Source: CAVZCK01 sp963773735 (GTDB lineage: Bacteria > Pseudomonadota > Alphaproteobacteria > Rhizobiales > Rhodomicrobiaceae). Taken from it: a DNA stretch of 64,000 nt. The DNA lies in assembly GCA_963773735.1 (NCBI GenBank), contig CAVZCK010000004.1:248001-312000 (forward strand), read 5' to 3'. Numbering within the stretch: position 1 is the stretch's first letter; each line of letters opens with the position of its first letter. The notes below the pieces were generated by a model that worked only from the letters and a program-made list of their open reading frames with translations, was not told the origin of the DNA and searched no databases. The translations under genes and the position numbers were made by a program. Below, in pieces: positions 30,178 to 40,151 of this stretch.

Positions 30178-31071
30178 ATGACGGGTTCGAAACCGGAAAA
30201 AATCGCGGTTCTTATCGCAGGCCCTACCGCCAGCGGCAAGTCCGCTCTCGCGGCAAGTCTTGCGGCCGAACGTGGCGGCCTTGTGGTCAATGCTGATTCC
30301 ATGCAGGTTTACAAGGAGTTACGCATTCTGACCGCACGGCCCACCGAAGTCGATGAAGCAGCAACGCCGCACCGGCTGTATGGGTTCCGTGCCGCGCGCG
30401 AGCCCTATTCGGTCGCCGAATGGCTCCGCGATGTGGCGCCGCTGCTGGCTGCCGCCCGCGGGGGCGGGCCTCCGCTGATGATTGTCGGGGGGACCGGCCT
30501 CTACTTCAAGGCACTCACGGAAGGCTTGTCGCCCGTTCCAGACATTCCGGACGACATCCGAAGCTATTGGCGCGCCGAAGCCGCGGCGAAGGAGAGCGTC
30601 GCGCTCCATGATACGCTGCGGCGGCGCGATCCCCAGATGGCCGCGCGCCTTGCGCCGTCCGATCCTCAGCGCATTGTTCGGGCGCTGGAAGTCCTCGATG
30701 CGACGGGCCGTTCGCTGGCCGACTGGCAGGAGACCGCCAGCGAGCCGTTGATCCGGCCGAATGAGGCCGAGCGGCTGTTCGTCTCCGTGCCGAGGGAAAC
30801 TCTTTACCAGCGCTGCGACGCAAGGCTCGACGCCATGGTCGAGGCTGGAGCGCTTGAGGAGGTGAGCCGGCTGCGCGCGCTCGGTCTGGCGCCTTCACTG
30901 CCGGCCATGCGCGCGCTCGGCGTGCGGCCGTTCCTGGCGCATCTCGAAGGCGTGCTCGATTGGGATGCAGCTCTGGCGGCGGCGAAAACCGAAACCCGCC
31001 GCTATGCCAAAAGGCAGCTTACCTGGGCAAGACGTAATATGATTTCGTGGACGGCGATTTTTACGCAATAA
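30178..31071 (+). CDS. miaA: tRNA dimethylallyltransferase
   Basis: MiaA attaches a dimethylallyl group to A37 of tRNAs reading UNN codons. The 297-residue product has the P-loop AGPTASGKSALA, the DSMQVYKEL block that binds the tRNA base region, IVGGTGLYFKAL, DPQRIVRALEV, and the C-terminal ETRRYAKRQLTWARR motif. ATG 30178 is chosen; a TTG 12 bases upstream is possible. It is divergent from serB with a 21-base gap and followed by ilvI. Confidence 0.95.
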   Translation: MTGSKPEKIAVLIAGPTASGKSALAASLAAERGGLVVNADSMQVYKELRILTARPTEVDEAATPHRLYGFRAAREPYSVAEWLRDVAPLLAAARGGGPPLMIVGGTGLYFKALTEGLSPVPDIPDDIRSYWRAEAAAKESVALHDTLRRRDPQMAARLAPSDPQRIVRALEVLDATGRSLADWQETASEPLIRPNEAERLFVSVPRETLYQRCDARLDAMVEAGALEEVSRLRALGLAPSLPAMRALGVRPFLAHLEGVLDWDAALAAAKTETRRYAKRQLTWARRNMISWTAIFTQ

Positions 31072-31119
31072 ATGAAAAGAAAGCAGCGCAAAAACGTTCG
31101 TTTTCGTGCTCAAAATGGG

Positions 31120-31147
31120 TTGACGCTTCGCTGGGGGCCATTTATCT
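31120..31147 (+). promoter_or_regulatory. Putative sigma-70-type promoter for ilvI-ilvN
   Basis: TTGACG (31120-31125) and TTATCT (31142-31147) are separated by 16 bases. Transcription would start near 31154, about 97 bases before the ilvI start and just before an intrinsic terminator. Predicted by eye only. Confidence 0.5.
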
Positions 31148-31163
31148 CTAAATGACAGTCAAA

Positions 31164-31203
31164 GGGCCTTGCCCGAAAAATGGATGGGGCAAGGTCTTTT
31201 TCT
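31164..31203 (+). terminator. Intrinsic terminator in the ilvI leader (possible attenuator)
   Basis: GGCCTTGCCCG (31164 onward) pairs with GGGGCAAGGTC (31186-31196) over about 10 bp including a G-U pair, and TTTTTCT follows at once. It lies between the likely promoter and ilvI, not simply after miaA, so it may act as an attenuator. A short frame (ATG 31152, 31 codons) overlaps it but is not rich in Ile, Val or Leu codons. Confidence 0.65.
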
Positions 31204-31250
31204 GTGCAGAATATCCGACGGACGTTGGCGAGATTGTGCGGAGTTGAGCC

Positions 31251-33017
31251 ATGGCGCGAATGATGACCGGCGCGGAAATCGTGCTGGAAGCGCTGAATGA
31301 CCAGGGCGTCGAAGACATTTTCGGCTATCCGGGCGGCGCGGTGCTGCCGATCTACGATGAGCTGTTCAAGCAGAACCGCATCCGGCACATTCTCGTACGC
31401 CATGAGCAGGGCGCGGCGCATGCGGCGGAAGGCTTCGCGCGCTCGACCGGCAAGGTCGGCGTGCTGCTGGTCACCTCCGGTCCGGGCGCGACGAATGCCG
31501 TGACCGGCCTCACCGACGCGCTGATGGACTCGATCCCGATCGTCTGCATCACCGGACAGGTGGCGACGCATCTGATCGGCAACGACGCCTTTCAGGAATG
31601 CGACACGGTCGGCATCACGCGCCCCTGCACCAAGCACAATTATCTCGTGCGCGACGTGAACGATCTCGCCCGCGTGCTGCATGAGGCGTTCTACGTCGCG
31701 CGCAGCGGCCGTCCCGGCCCGGTCGTCGTCGACATCCCGAAAGACGTGCAGTTCGCCAAGGGCACCTATACCGGCCCGAGCAGCGTCGTTCACAAGACCT
31801 ATCGCCCGCAGCTCAAAGGTAATAGCGCCGCCATCCGCGACGCGATCGACGTGATCGCCGCCGCCAAGCGGCCGGTTTTCTATACCGGCGGCGGGGTGAT
31901 CAATTCCGGTCCGGCCGCGAGCCAGCTTCTGCGCGAATTCGTCGAGCTGACGGGGTATCCGATCACCTCGACGCTGATGGGGCTCGGCTCCTACCCGTCA
32001 GGCGATCGCCAATGGCTCGGCATGCTCGGCATGCACGGCACTTACGAAGCCAATATGGCGATGAATGAGTGCGATGTGATGATCAATATCGGCGCGCGCT
32101 TCGACGACCGCATCACCGGGCGGCTCGATGCCTTCTCGCCGGGCTCGAAGAAGATCCACGTCGATATCGACCCGTCGTCCATCAATAAGACGGTCAAGGT
32201 CGATCTGCCGATCATCGGTGATTGCGCCCATGTGCTGGAGGAGATGATCCGCGTCTGGCGCGCCCGCGCGCCACAGGTCGACAAAACCGCCCAGAAAAAA
32301 TGGTGGGCGCAGATCGAGGGCTGGCGCGGGCGCAATTCGCTCGCCTATCGCCAGCGCTCCGACGTGATCATGCCGCAATATGCGATCCAGCGGCTTTACG
32401 AGCTGACCAAGGACAAGGACGTCTACATCACCACCGAGGTCGGTCAGCATCAGATGTGGGCGGCGCAATATTACAAGTTCAACGCGCCGAACCGCTGGAT
32501 GACCTCGGGCGGTCTCGGGACCATGGGCTACGGCGTGCCCGCCGCTGTCGGCGTCCAGGTTGCGCATCCGCGCTCGCTGGTGATCGACATCGCCGGCGAG
32601 GCCTCCGTGCTGATGACCATACAGGAGCTGTCGACGGCGGTTCAGCACAATCTGCCGATCAAGATCTTCATCCTGAACAATGAATATATGGGCATGGTCC
32701 GTCAGTGGCAGGAACTCCTGCATGGCGGGCGCTACTCGCATTCCTACACCCATTCGCTGCCTGATTTCGTCAAGCTGGCCGAGGCTTATCATTGCGTCGG
32801 CCTGCGTGCCGAACGGCCGGATGAGCTCGACGATCTGATCAAGGAGATGATCGAGACGCCCAAGCCCGTGGTCTTCGACTGCCGCGTGCACAAGCTCGCC
32901 AATTGCTTCCCGATGATCCCCTCCGGCGCCGGTCATAACCAGATGCTGCTCGCCGAGGATTTCCCCGATGACGACATCGAATATACGGTGTCAGAGGAAG
33001 GCAAGATGATGGTATAG
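31251..33017 (+). CDS. ilvI: Acetolactate synthase large subunit
   Basis: This ThDP- and FAD-dependent enzyme makes acetolactate or acetohydroxybutyrate, the first common step to Val, Leu and Ile. The 588-residue protein has the catalytic Glu in RHEQGAAHAAEGFAR, the FAD region (ALMDSIPIVCITGQV and onward), and the ThDP/Mg motif starting GEASVLMTIQELSTA and ending ILNNEYMGMVRQWQE. The conserved WWAQIEGWR and GLGTMGYG blocks are present. The frame is intact. It precedes ilvN by 52 bases, the usual large-small subunit pair, and follows a leader with a terminator hairpin. Confidence 0.96.
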   Translation: MARMMTGAEIVLEALNDQGVEDIFGYPGGAVLPIYDELFKQNRIRHILVRHEQGAAHAAEGFARSTGKVGVLLVTSGPGATNAVTGLTDALMDSIPIVCITGQVATHLIGNDAFQECDTVGITRPCTKHNYLVRDVNDLARVLHEAFYVARSGRPGPVVVDIPKDVQFAKGTYTGPSSVVHKTYRPQLKGNSAAIRDAIDVIAAAKRPVFYTGGGVINSGPAASQLLREFVELTGYPITSTLMGLGSYPSGDRQWLGMLGMHGTYEANMAMNECDVMINIGARFDDRITGRLDAFSPGSKKIHVDIDPSSINKTVKVDLPIIGDCAHVLEEMIRVWRARAPQVDKTAQKKWWAQIEGWRGRNSLAYRQRSDVIMPQYAIQRLYELTKDKDVYITTEVGQHQMWAAQYYKFNAPNRWMTSGGLGTMGYGVPAAVGVQVAHPRSLVIDIAGEASVLMTIQELSTAVQHNLPIKIFILNNEYMGMVRQWQELLHGGRYSHSYTHSLPDFVKLAEAYHCVGLRAERPDELDDLIKEMIETPKPVVFDCRVHKLANCFPMIPSGAGHNQMLLAEDFPDDDIEYTVSEEGKMMV

Positions 33018-33069
33018 GCCTACCGCTCATAGCCATTACCCCTCAGCCTTCAGCCGGATAGGAAAGCCC

Positions 33070-33585
33070 ATGAGCGACCGTCAGGAAATCCGCGAGCAGC
33101 ATACGCTGGCGATTCTCGCCGACAACGAGCCCGGCGTGATGGCGCGCGTCATCGGCCTGTTCTCCGGCCGCGGCTACAATATCGACTCGCTGACAGTGTC
33201 GGAAGTCATCCAGGAGAAGCATCTGTCGCGCTTCACCATCGTCACCACCGGCTCGCCGATGGTGATCGAGCAGATCCGCAATCAGCTCGAAAGGCTGGTG
33301 CCCGTCCACCGCGTCACCGACATGACGGTTGGCGGCAATCCGATTGCGCGCGAGCTGGCACTTGTCAAGGTCGCCGGCAAGGGCGAAAAGCGGGTCGAGG
33401 CGCTTCGGCTTGCCGAGGCGTTCCGCGCTCAGGTCGTCGATGCCTCGACCGAGCATTTCGTCTTCGAGATCACCGGCCGCGTCTCGAAGATCGACCAGTT
33501 CATCACGCTGATGCAGCCGATCGGCCTCGCCGAGGTCGCGCGCACGGGCATTGCCGCGATCAGCCGGGGATCGACAGCGTTGTAG
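33070..33585 (+). CDS. ilvN: Acetolactate synthase regulatory small subunit
   Basis: This subunit activates the large subunit and confers feedback inhibition by valine. The 171-residue protein opens with an ACT domain (HTLAILADNEPGVMARVIG, then LFSGRGYNIDSLTVS), including the Gly and Asn residues that bind valine in homologues. A C-terminal ALS_ss_C domain (RELALVKVAGKGEKR to GIAAISRG) follows. Length and order are normal; the ilvC gene commonly found next in this operon is not present here. Confidence 0.95.
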   Translation: MSDRQEIREQHTLAILADNEPGVMARVIGLFSGRGYNIDSLTVSEVIQEKHLSRFTIVTTGSPMVIEQIRNQLERLVPVHRVTDMTVGGNPIARELALVKVAGKGEKRVEALRLAEAFRAQVVDASTEHFVFEITGRVSKIDQFITLMQPIGLAEVARTGIAAISRGSTAL

Positions 33586-34238
33586 CGGTGCGCTTTCGTC
33601 TGCGTCCCGCATGGTCTCATGCCATACGGAGCCGACAGCCGAGATTGGCCGAAGACGAAGGCACCAGCAACGACCTAAACGCCGTAAGTTGCCGGATCGA
33701 GGCTGAAGGCAATCCCTTCCCGGTCGGGCCGGCCTGCCTCACTCTTGAGGCCGTTCTGGCGAGCGATGCGGCGATAGGGACGAGCGCTTCGCCGCCGTCG
33801 AGATTTGCCGTGTCGCCCCAAGTGCTCGGCGAGCAGATTGCAGCTGCGGATCAAAAGCAGCAAGGTCCACCGCATCCGCTCAAGGCTCTATAGAACAGTG
33901 CTCTCGTGAAGTGCGCTGTCGGCCCAGGCGCTCTTACAAAGCTTGCACGGTCGCAAAATCGTTCCAACCACGGAAAATCGGACTGCCGGGCAAGTGCGCG
34001 TGGATGGCTCTGCCGATGGTCGGCATCTGCGAATACTTGCCCTACCTCAAACGATAACTGCGCTCGTAAAGGTGTCACGCGGCCACCCCACCGAGTTCGA
34101 TACGGCATGGCAGCCGGGGCATCGTTCGGATATATTGTGCGCAATCCATTTTTCCCGTCCTCGCATCGCGGATGCGAGATAGCGAACCGATTTTCTCGAA
34201 TAGCCTAAGAGTTGAAGGAATTTGAAGGAGCGCTCTTT
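33586..34238. other. Intergenic region at the start of the accessory cluster, no gene supported
   Basis: About 650 bases. Several short frames exist on both strands, but none shows conserved motifs, a signal peptide or a good ribosome site. GC content falls towards the right end. TTGAAGGAG just before 34239 serves the next gene. This marks the boundary between housekeeping and accessory DNA. Confidence 0.45.
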
Positions 34239-36690
34239 ATGGTTTCCAGAATGCTGAGTGCCGCAGCCGCATTTCTGCTTCTGACATTTCTTCCCGCGCT
34301 GGCCCAAGACGGTCAATGATTTTCGCATCGTCCGCGACGCCACGACCGGTATAAAGATCGGGCTCCCTCTCGATTTGCTGACCGCGGAAAGACCCATCCC
34401 CTTGGGCCGCAATTGGTCCTCGCGCGACGGAAGTTTCAATGTCGATTTGCTGGCCTTTCCCGAGGGCCAGCAGCTCAAGGCGGTCTATGACAAGCTGAGG
34501 AGTATCAAAGGGCGGGTGCTGACGCGCTCGTATTTTTCCGAAACCAAATTTTTGCTCGAGGGCCGTGATGCTGGTGGCAGCGGCTTTTACATCATCGTTC
34601 GCCAGGAGCATGGCGCGCTCAGGGGATTTTCGATCGTTTTCGCGCAAAAACGCAAAGCCGAGCTGTCGGAGCTGATCGAGCGCATTGCCGAAGCTTCGAT
34701 CCTTTTCCGGCGGACGCGGCCGCGGACAGAACCGGCAGGCGCATCGGGCAACGCCGAAGTCGAACGGCGCGATGGGCCGGCGCCGATTGATCCAAATGCT
34801 GCGCCAGCCATTGCCGTCGTGCCGAATGTGGGCCTGATCGATCCCAATGAAGAAGCCGTTTTGTCTCCTGATGGCCGGATTCTCGCAACCCACAACGAAT
34901 ACCGGGTGAAGCTCTGGGACGTCGCAACCGGGCGTCTTCTGCGCACGCTGCAGTACAAAGTATTTTTTCAAGGCGTCGCATTCCTGAAAGGGGGAGCCCT
35001 CTTAGCCTCCGCTCACAAAGACGGAAGCATCAAGCTATGGGATGTTGCGAGCGGAGCGAATACCCAAACGCTTCAAACGGTCGATGCAGACCGGCTATCG
35101 GGGCCTGACTGCGGCAATGGCCGTAAACAACGAGCGCGGCTGGCTATCCGACGGCGTCGCGGGCAAGCTGGCGATCTGGGATTTCGAGCGCGCCAGGAAA
35201 ATAGGGAGCTTCTCGTTAGGCGACGACACCACCTGGATTGCGGCAACGCGGATATCCGCCGACGGCAGCAAGTTCCTGGCGGCGACTGAGAACGAGCTCA
35301 AGGTCTTCGACATTCATTCCGGTCGTGTGATCAATTCCATTACATTGCCCCCCGGACATCGTTTCAACCATGACAGTCTTATCGGCGACAATGAGTTCAT
35401 CGTCTTGGAGAACGGGCGTTGGATATCCAACTCCAAATGCGACCTCGCGACGGTAAAGTTGCTCCATCTATCGGCCCCGGCCAATCTTGACACGGTGGAC
35501 GCGCCCGCCGTCTGCAAAGCGCCGGAAAATGATTACGAGTTTGGCACGCCGAAAATCTTCTTCGATGCGCGCAAGCACCGACTGCTCGTCGTGCGTCGAC
35601 ACATGCCGGGTTTGAAATTTTGGAATCTTCAGACACGCGCAGTCGAACGGACCTTGAATTGGTTGCACAACTCGACCGGCGATATCATGGCCCTCTCCGG
35701 CGATATGAGCATGGCGGTCACCAATGAAAATGGGATCATACGCCTCCGCCAATCGGAGAGCGGCGATCTGGTCCAGGAATTCTTGAGCTACGGAGATTTT
35801 GCCACCAAGCGCATTGTTGCCTCCGCTGACAACCAGCAAATTCTGTTCGCGAAACGCCCCAGTGGGAAAATGAAAAAACCGAGGCCTCAGAAGCGAGCCT
35901 GCTGCGCTGGCGGGTTGGGGAGGTGGGGCCGAAGAAACCCGTTATGCCTAAAGGGCGCCATATTCGGTGCTCGATGTTTCTTCAGACGGCGCATCGGTTC
36001 TTGCCAGCGTCAATGAAAACACACTCATTGAGCTGTCGCTCACCGATGGCCACGAACTGCACCGCTTCGCTTTACCCCTCGCAACAATCTCTTTCGACGT
36101 CTTTTCGCCGGATGGCAGCTTCGCCCTGGTGTTCGGGTCGGACGCGGAGAAAAGGGACAGGAACCTGCTCCTCGACACCAAGTCCGGCAAGTGCGGCTCA
36201 ACCTGGTCGGGCATATGCCCAATTCCGAGTGACGACCCGGGACATGTCGGCCGTAGCGATATCCGCCGACGGCGGCAAGCGTCGCCGCCGGTTACTGGGA
36301 TGGATCGGTCATCGTCTGGAATACCCGAGACAGGAAAATTGCAGATCTTCTTTCATTATAAGTGATCATGCCGACCTGAGCGACCCGGTATTCTCGCTGG
36401 CATTCTCGAAAGATGGCAAGTTTCTCTTCGGCGGCCACCGCGATATTGGCGTTACGATGTGGGGCCTCGCGCCGGCACGGGTGATCCGCACCTTCGAGCT
36501 CGATGTCATCGCCGGGCACGTTAACACTGCGTCCGTGGCGGTGTCTCGCGACGGCAAGACCGTGATTGCAGGATTGGCGGAGCGAGCCCGGTCGTCGGGC
36601 GACATCGGAGCCGAGCGCGCGATCAGGGTCTGGGATGTCGCGACCGGCAAGCTGCTCCACAATCTTGTCGGCCACGAGTTCGGGCGTTGG
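34239..36690 (+). pseudogene. N-terminal WD40 half of an exported WD40-caspase protein, broken by many frameshifts
   Basis: ATG 34239 with GAAGGAG before it starts a clear signal peptide (AAAFLLLTFLPALAQDG). The frame then shifts at about 34314, 35104, 35860, 35967, 36190, 36229, 36281, 36360 and 36680. Each repaired piece reads as WD40 beta-propeller: EYRVKLWDVATGRLLRTL, DGSIKLWDVASG, GYWDGSVIVWNTRDRKI, RAIRVWDVATGKLLHNL. About 150 residues without WD repeats precede the propeller. It is continuous with the caspase frame that follows, so these are one gene of about 1360 codons. Most breaks here are single-base deletions, unlike the insertions elsewhere in the window. It could be a decayed gene or a badly sequenced one. 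Confidence 0.7.
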
Positions 36691-38329
36691 TTTTGTGAGT
36701 TTTTCCGGCGACGACAGGCAGATCATTTCAGCAAGCTATGACGGCACCATAAGGTATTGGGACCGTGAGACCGGCAAACTCCTCGCGCTCACAACCTCGG
36801 CGCAGGGCGGCCGCTGGCTGACGATCACCGATAACGGCTTCTTCGCCGCATCGGAAAACGCCGCGGGCGACATGATTTCGGTCGTGCGCGGACTCGAAAC
36901 CTATTCGGTCATGCAGTTCTATGAGCCTCTGGCCAGAGGCGACCTTGTCCTGGAACGGCTGCGCGGCGATCCCGAAGCCAAATACGCCAAGGCGTCGCAC
37001 GAGCTGAACCTGAAGAAAATTCTCGAATCCGGCTCCGCCCCGGAAATCGAGCTGCTGCCGCAGAAAACCGAGAAAGCCAGCGACAGCGTCAGGGTAACGG
37101 TTCGAGTCAAAGACACCGGCGGCGGCATCGGCGCGAAAATCGTGTTCCGCGTCAATGGCGAGCCACGGGCCCGGTTCCCCGATGGGCTCAGCGGACCGCC
37201 ATCCATCGGCCGCGCCGTGACGGTCACTGAAACCCTCAAGATCGATCCGAGCCATCCGAACATCGTGGACGTCACCGCTTATAATGGCGCCGGGCTGCTG
37301 GCGACGACGCCGAGCCGGATGACGATCGACAGCTATGGCGCCGCGGAAGGCGAGCACCCCCGGCTCTATGTCCTCGCGATCGGTGTCGGCAAAGCCTATG
37401 CGATGGAAAAATACCGCCTGGATTTCCCCGAGCTGGACGCGGAGTCGATCGTCACGGCGTTCAAGCGGGTCGGGGAAGGGCTTTTCACGGAGGTAAAGAC
37501 GCAAAGCCTGATCGGTGCGCAGGCCAATGAGCGCGAGATTGCCGCTGCTTTCGACCGGCTATCGAACGAGGTGAGGGCGAACGATGTCTTCATCCTGTTC
37601 CTGGCCGGTCATGGATCGTCGCCCGACGGCCGTTATTATTTCGTGCCTCAGAATTTCAATACGGCCGCGGGCGATATATGGGATCGCAATTGGATCGGCC
37701 TGGACAAATGGGAGAAATGGATCACCAAGGTCGAGGCCGGCAAGAGCCTGATCATCATGGATACCTGCGAGAGCGCCGCCGCACGCAGCCTGATCCGTGG
37801 CGATGACATGGAGCGTGAAACGGCGATGGACCAGCTCCAGCACGCCGCGGGGCACAATCTCATCGCGGCTGCCGACCGTGCAGCCCGTGAGGTCGAGGGT
37901 CTGCGGCACGGCCTGCTGACCTATACGGTGCTGCAGGCACTGGCGGGCGAAGGCATCAGTGCGAGCGATGATCGCGTCACCGTCTCCGAGATTGCCGATC
38001 ATGTCCTCGCCGAGGTGCCCGTCATCAGTCAGCGCATATGGCAGGAGCGGCAACAGCCTTACCGCAAACTGGAAGGCGGCGATTTCCCGGTCGGCAAGCT
38101 CGATCCGAGCCTCAAGCCGGATCATCCGATCTGCATGGGCAAGCATTATGTCGTGCTGCGCGACGAGCAAGCGCGGCAAGAGGCGCAGCGCGATGCCGCC
38201 GTCAACCGCTCAGTCGATGCCGGCACGGAGGTCATGGTTACGGAATTTGCAAACAGCTGGGCCCGTGTTTGCAAAAACTCGATCGAGCTGGGATACGTCC
38301 CGGCGGATGCCGTGAAAGAACTTCATTAG
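36566..38329 (+). CDS. Caspase-like (peptidase C14) and SH3-like C-terminal half of the WD40-caspase protein
   Basis: Real sequence of this frame begins near 36690 (SGVGFVSFSGDDRQIISASY, a last WD40 blade) and runs intact to 38329. After a beta-rich linker with Ig-like character (VRVTVRVKDTGGG), a caspase fold begins at HPRLYVLAIGVGKAY. The catalytic His is in LFLAGHGSSPDGRYYF and the catalytic Cys in LIIMDTCESAAARS, so the protease dyad is intact. A C-terminal SH3-like segment (about 38140-38320) closes the protein. With the signal peptide far upstream, the mature protein would act outside the cytoplasm. It is immediately followed by a trypsin-like protease gene. Substrate and trigger are unknown. 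Confidence 0.82.
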   Translation: MQDWRSEPGRRATSEPSARSGSGMSRPASCSTILSATSSGVGFVSFSGDDRQIISASYDGTIRYWDRETGKLLALTTSAQGGRWLTITDNGFFAASENAAGDMISVVRGLETYSVMQFYEPLARGDLVLERLRGDPEAKYAKASHELNLKKILESGSAPEIELLPQKTEKASDSVRVTVRVKDTGGGIGAKIVFRVNGEPRARFPDGLSGPPSIGRAVTVTETLKIDPSHPNIVDVTAYNGAGLLATTPSRMTIDSYGAAEGEHPRLYVLAIGVGKAYAMEKYRLDFPELDAESIVTAFKRVGEGLFTEVKTQSLIGAQANEREIAAAFDRLSNEVRANDVFILFLAGHGSSPDGRYYFVPQNFNTAAGDIWDRNWIGLDKWEKWITKVEAGKSLIIMDTCESAAARSLIRGDDMERETAMDQLQHAAGHNLIAAADRAAREVEGLRHGLLTYTVLQALAGEGISASDDRVTVSEIADHVLAEVPVISQRIWQERQQPYRKLEGGDFPVGKLDPSLKPDHPICMGKHYVVLRDEQARQEAQRDAAVNRSVDAGTEVMVTEFANSWARVCKNSIELGYVPADAVKELH

Positions 38330-38347
38330 AGCGGAGATGATCACGTG

Positions 38348-39162
38348 ATGCGCGAAAGCTTGGTTTTCGGGGCGGTAATTGCATTGATCGCAGGCACCGT
38401 CGGCATCGAGCAGCGCACAGGCCCAGGGACACGTGGTGAAGCTGGGCGAAAGGCGTATCGTCGGGGGCGAGAAAACCGATATCAAGGACCATCCCTGGCA
38501 GGTCCTGATTTTTATCGAATCGCCGCTTGGCACCTTTCAATGCGGCGGCTCCCTGATCGCGCCGAAATGGGTATTGACCGCGGCGCATTGCTTTGGGGAG
38601 GCGGGCCCCTCCCCAAGATCGAAGGTCAAAAGCGGGGTCACGAACATCAATGACGGTCTTTGGGCTCGATGCCGAAAAAATCGTCGTCCATCAGGGTTAC
38701 GATCGCCGCACGCATGAGAATGACATTGCTCTCGTGAAGCTGAAATCGCCCGCCGCCAACGGCAAGATCATCCCCCTCGCGACCAAGGCGACGCCGATCG
38801 ATGTCGGCGAATTTCTTGAGGTCACAGGCTGGGGCACGACCTCGGAAGGCGGCTCGACGCCCGACGTCCTGCTCAAGGCCAAGGTGCCGTATGTCACGAA
38901 CGAAACCTGCAATGCGCCTGCCTCCTACGACGGCGCTATTCTGCCAGGGATGATGTGCGCGGGCGATAGCAAGGGCGGGACCGACGCGTGTCAGGGCGAT
39001 AGCGGCGGTCCGCTCGTGGCGCGCAAAGCCGATGGCGCCTGGCTGGTGGGTGTCGTGTCCTTTGGCGAAGGCTGTGCCCGAAAGCTCAAATACGGGGTTT
39101 ATACACGGGTCAGCGCCTATCTCGACTGGATCAATGCTGTTGTTTCTGCTGATCGGAATTAA
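38348..39162 (+). CDS. Exported trypsin-like serine protease (S1 family; two frameshifts)
   Basis: The gene starts 18 bases after the caspase gene. A signal peptide (RESLVFGAVIALIAG) is followed by a break at about 38393; removing one base gives APSASSSAQAQGHVVKLGE and then the activation-type site RRIVGGEKT. A second break at about 38667 is repaired the same way (DGLWADAEKIVVHQGYD). The triad is complete: His in LTAAHCF, Asp in ENDIALVKL, Ser in CQGDSGGPLVA. Cys pairs typical of chymotrypsin folds are present. The Asp of DACQGDSGG at the S1 pocket position suggests cleavage after Arg or Lys. A zymogen activated by cleavage before IVGG is a reasonable inference. Confidence 0.9.
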
Positions 39163-39397
39163 GCGGCGCGGCAGGTTACGGCATTTTGCCAAAATTCCAA
39201 TTGAACATCATTCAGTTCCGAAGAAAGGTTGAAACCGCTGGAGCCAAAAGCCTCCGCCGCGGCCGGATCGCTTGCTGAGGCGCATGGAAACGGGATGTGC
39301 TTCCAGGTTTGAGAAGACCAATAATGCGGGACAATGCATAATGCGCGCGGCATGGCCGAAGCCGGCCGGGATAGGCTTGAATGTCTGGGAGGACCAC

Positions 39398-39814
39398 ATG
39401 GCGGGGAATACCGCCTTTTTATTCGTGCTCAGGGTGCTCAATTGGATTCGCTCCATAGGGGACGGCATTACCGCTTTTTTTGCGCGGCAGCGTGATGCGA
39501 AACTAAGAAGATACAAATGCTCGATCCTCTGGAAGGATGGCGACAAACGTTTTTTGATGAATGCCGACGTCAAGGCTGAGAACGAGGAGCAAGCGCGGCA
39601 ATTGTCGAACACAACGGCAGCCCAGAAATTTCCGGTGCTGAAGCCGCTCGGTGACAAGAGAGAAATCATCCCGCCCTATATCCAGGACCCCAAAGCCGCT
39701 CTCGCTCTGTGGCAGGTGGAGGCTGTGGCGTTGAGCGAGGGAGATCATGATCTCATCGCGCAGGGGCTGTTTGGACCGGCGGCCGCAGATATTGGCGGCT
39801 GGTCGTCTGGATGA
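39398..39814 (+). CDS. Hypothetical protein with N-terminal hydrophobic segment
   Basis: A 138-residue product I do not recognise. ATG 39398 is preceded by GGGAGGA. The first 35 residues contain a hydrophobic stretch (NTAFLFVLRVLNWIRSIGDG) that may associate with the membrane. Next comes a basic segment and a small soluble domain (YKCSILWKDGDKRFLMNADV, then an acidic helix, ending in a Pro/Ala-rich tail). The frame upstream to 39272 is open but lacks a ribosome site. It lies between the trypsin-like and FGE-like genes on the same strand and may belong to that cluster. It could also be a chance or degenerate ORF. Confidence 0.45.
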   Translation: MAGNTAFLFVLRVLNWIRSIGDGITAFFARQRDAKLRRYKCSILWKDGDKRFLMNADVKAENEEQARQLSNTTAAQKFPVLKPLGDKREIIPPYIQDPKAALALWQVEAVALSEGDHDLIAQGLFGPAAADIGGWSSG

Positions 39815-40151
39815 CCCCTGGCCAGCAGGGCGTAGCATAAGGGGAAGGCGACGCCCCCCGCGACTTCATCGACACCGACCCGGGCCGGCGTTAAGCTGAT
39901 GTTGTCAACCTCGTTCCCATGCACATGGCCGAAGCGCGCGCCGCATGTCGCAGCCAGCGGACAATGCTGATCTCCTCGCTTTCTATTGACGACGTCGAAA
40001 GCTCAACTTTTCACTCAACTTTTCTGTAAAAGGTGATTGGTTTAGGGAATGGGCGGAAATGGGGCTCGTCCGCTAGTGAGGCGAAACCTTCCGGTTATCG
40101 GGACGATCACGGGGGATGGAGTTGTTCGATCTCGATCGTGACGGCTGAAAA
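39815..40151. other. Intergenic region, no gene seen
   Basis: About 340 bases between the small unknown gene and the FGE-like gene. An AT-rich part near 39985-40045 could carry a promoter. No clear palindrome or gene. Confidence 0.4.

Noticed and set aside
33588..34144. Three short frames upstream of the caspase gene
   Set aside because: No conserved motifs, signal peptides or ribosome sites; overlapping frames on both strands.
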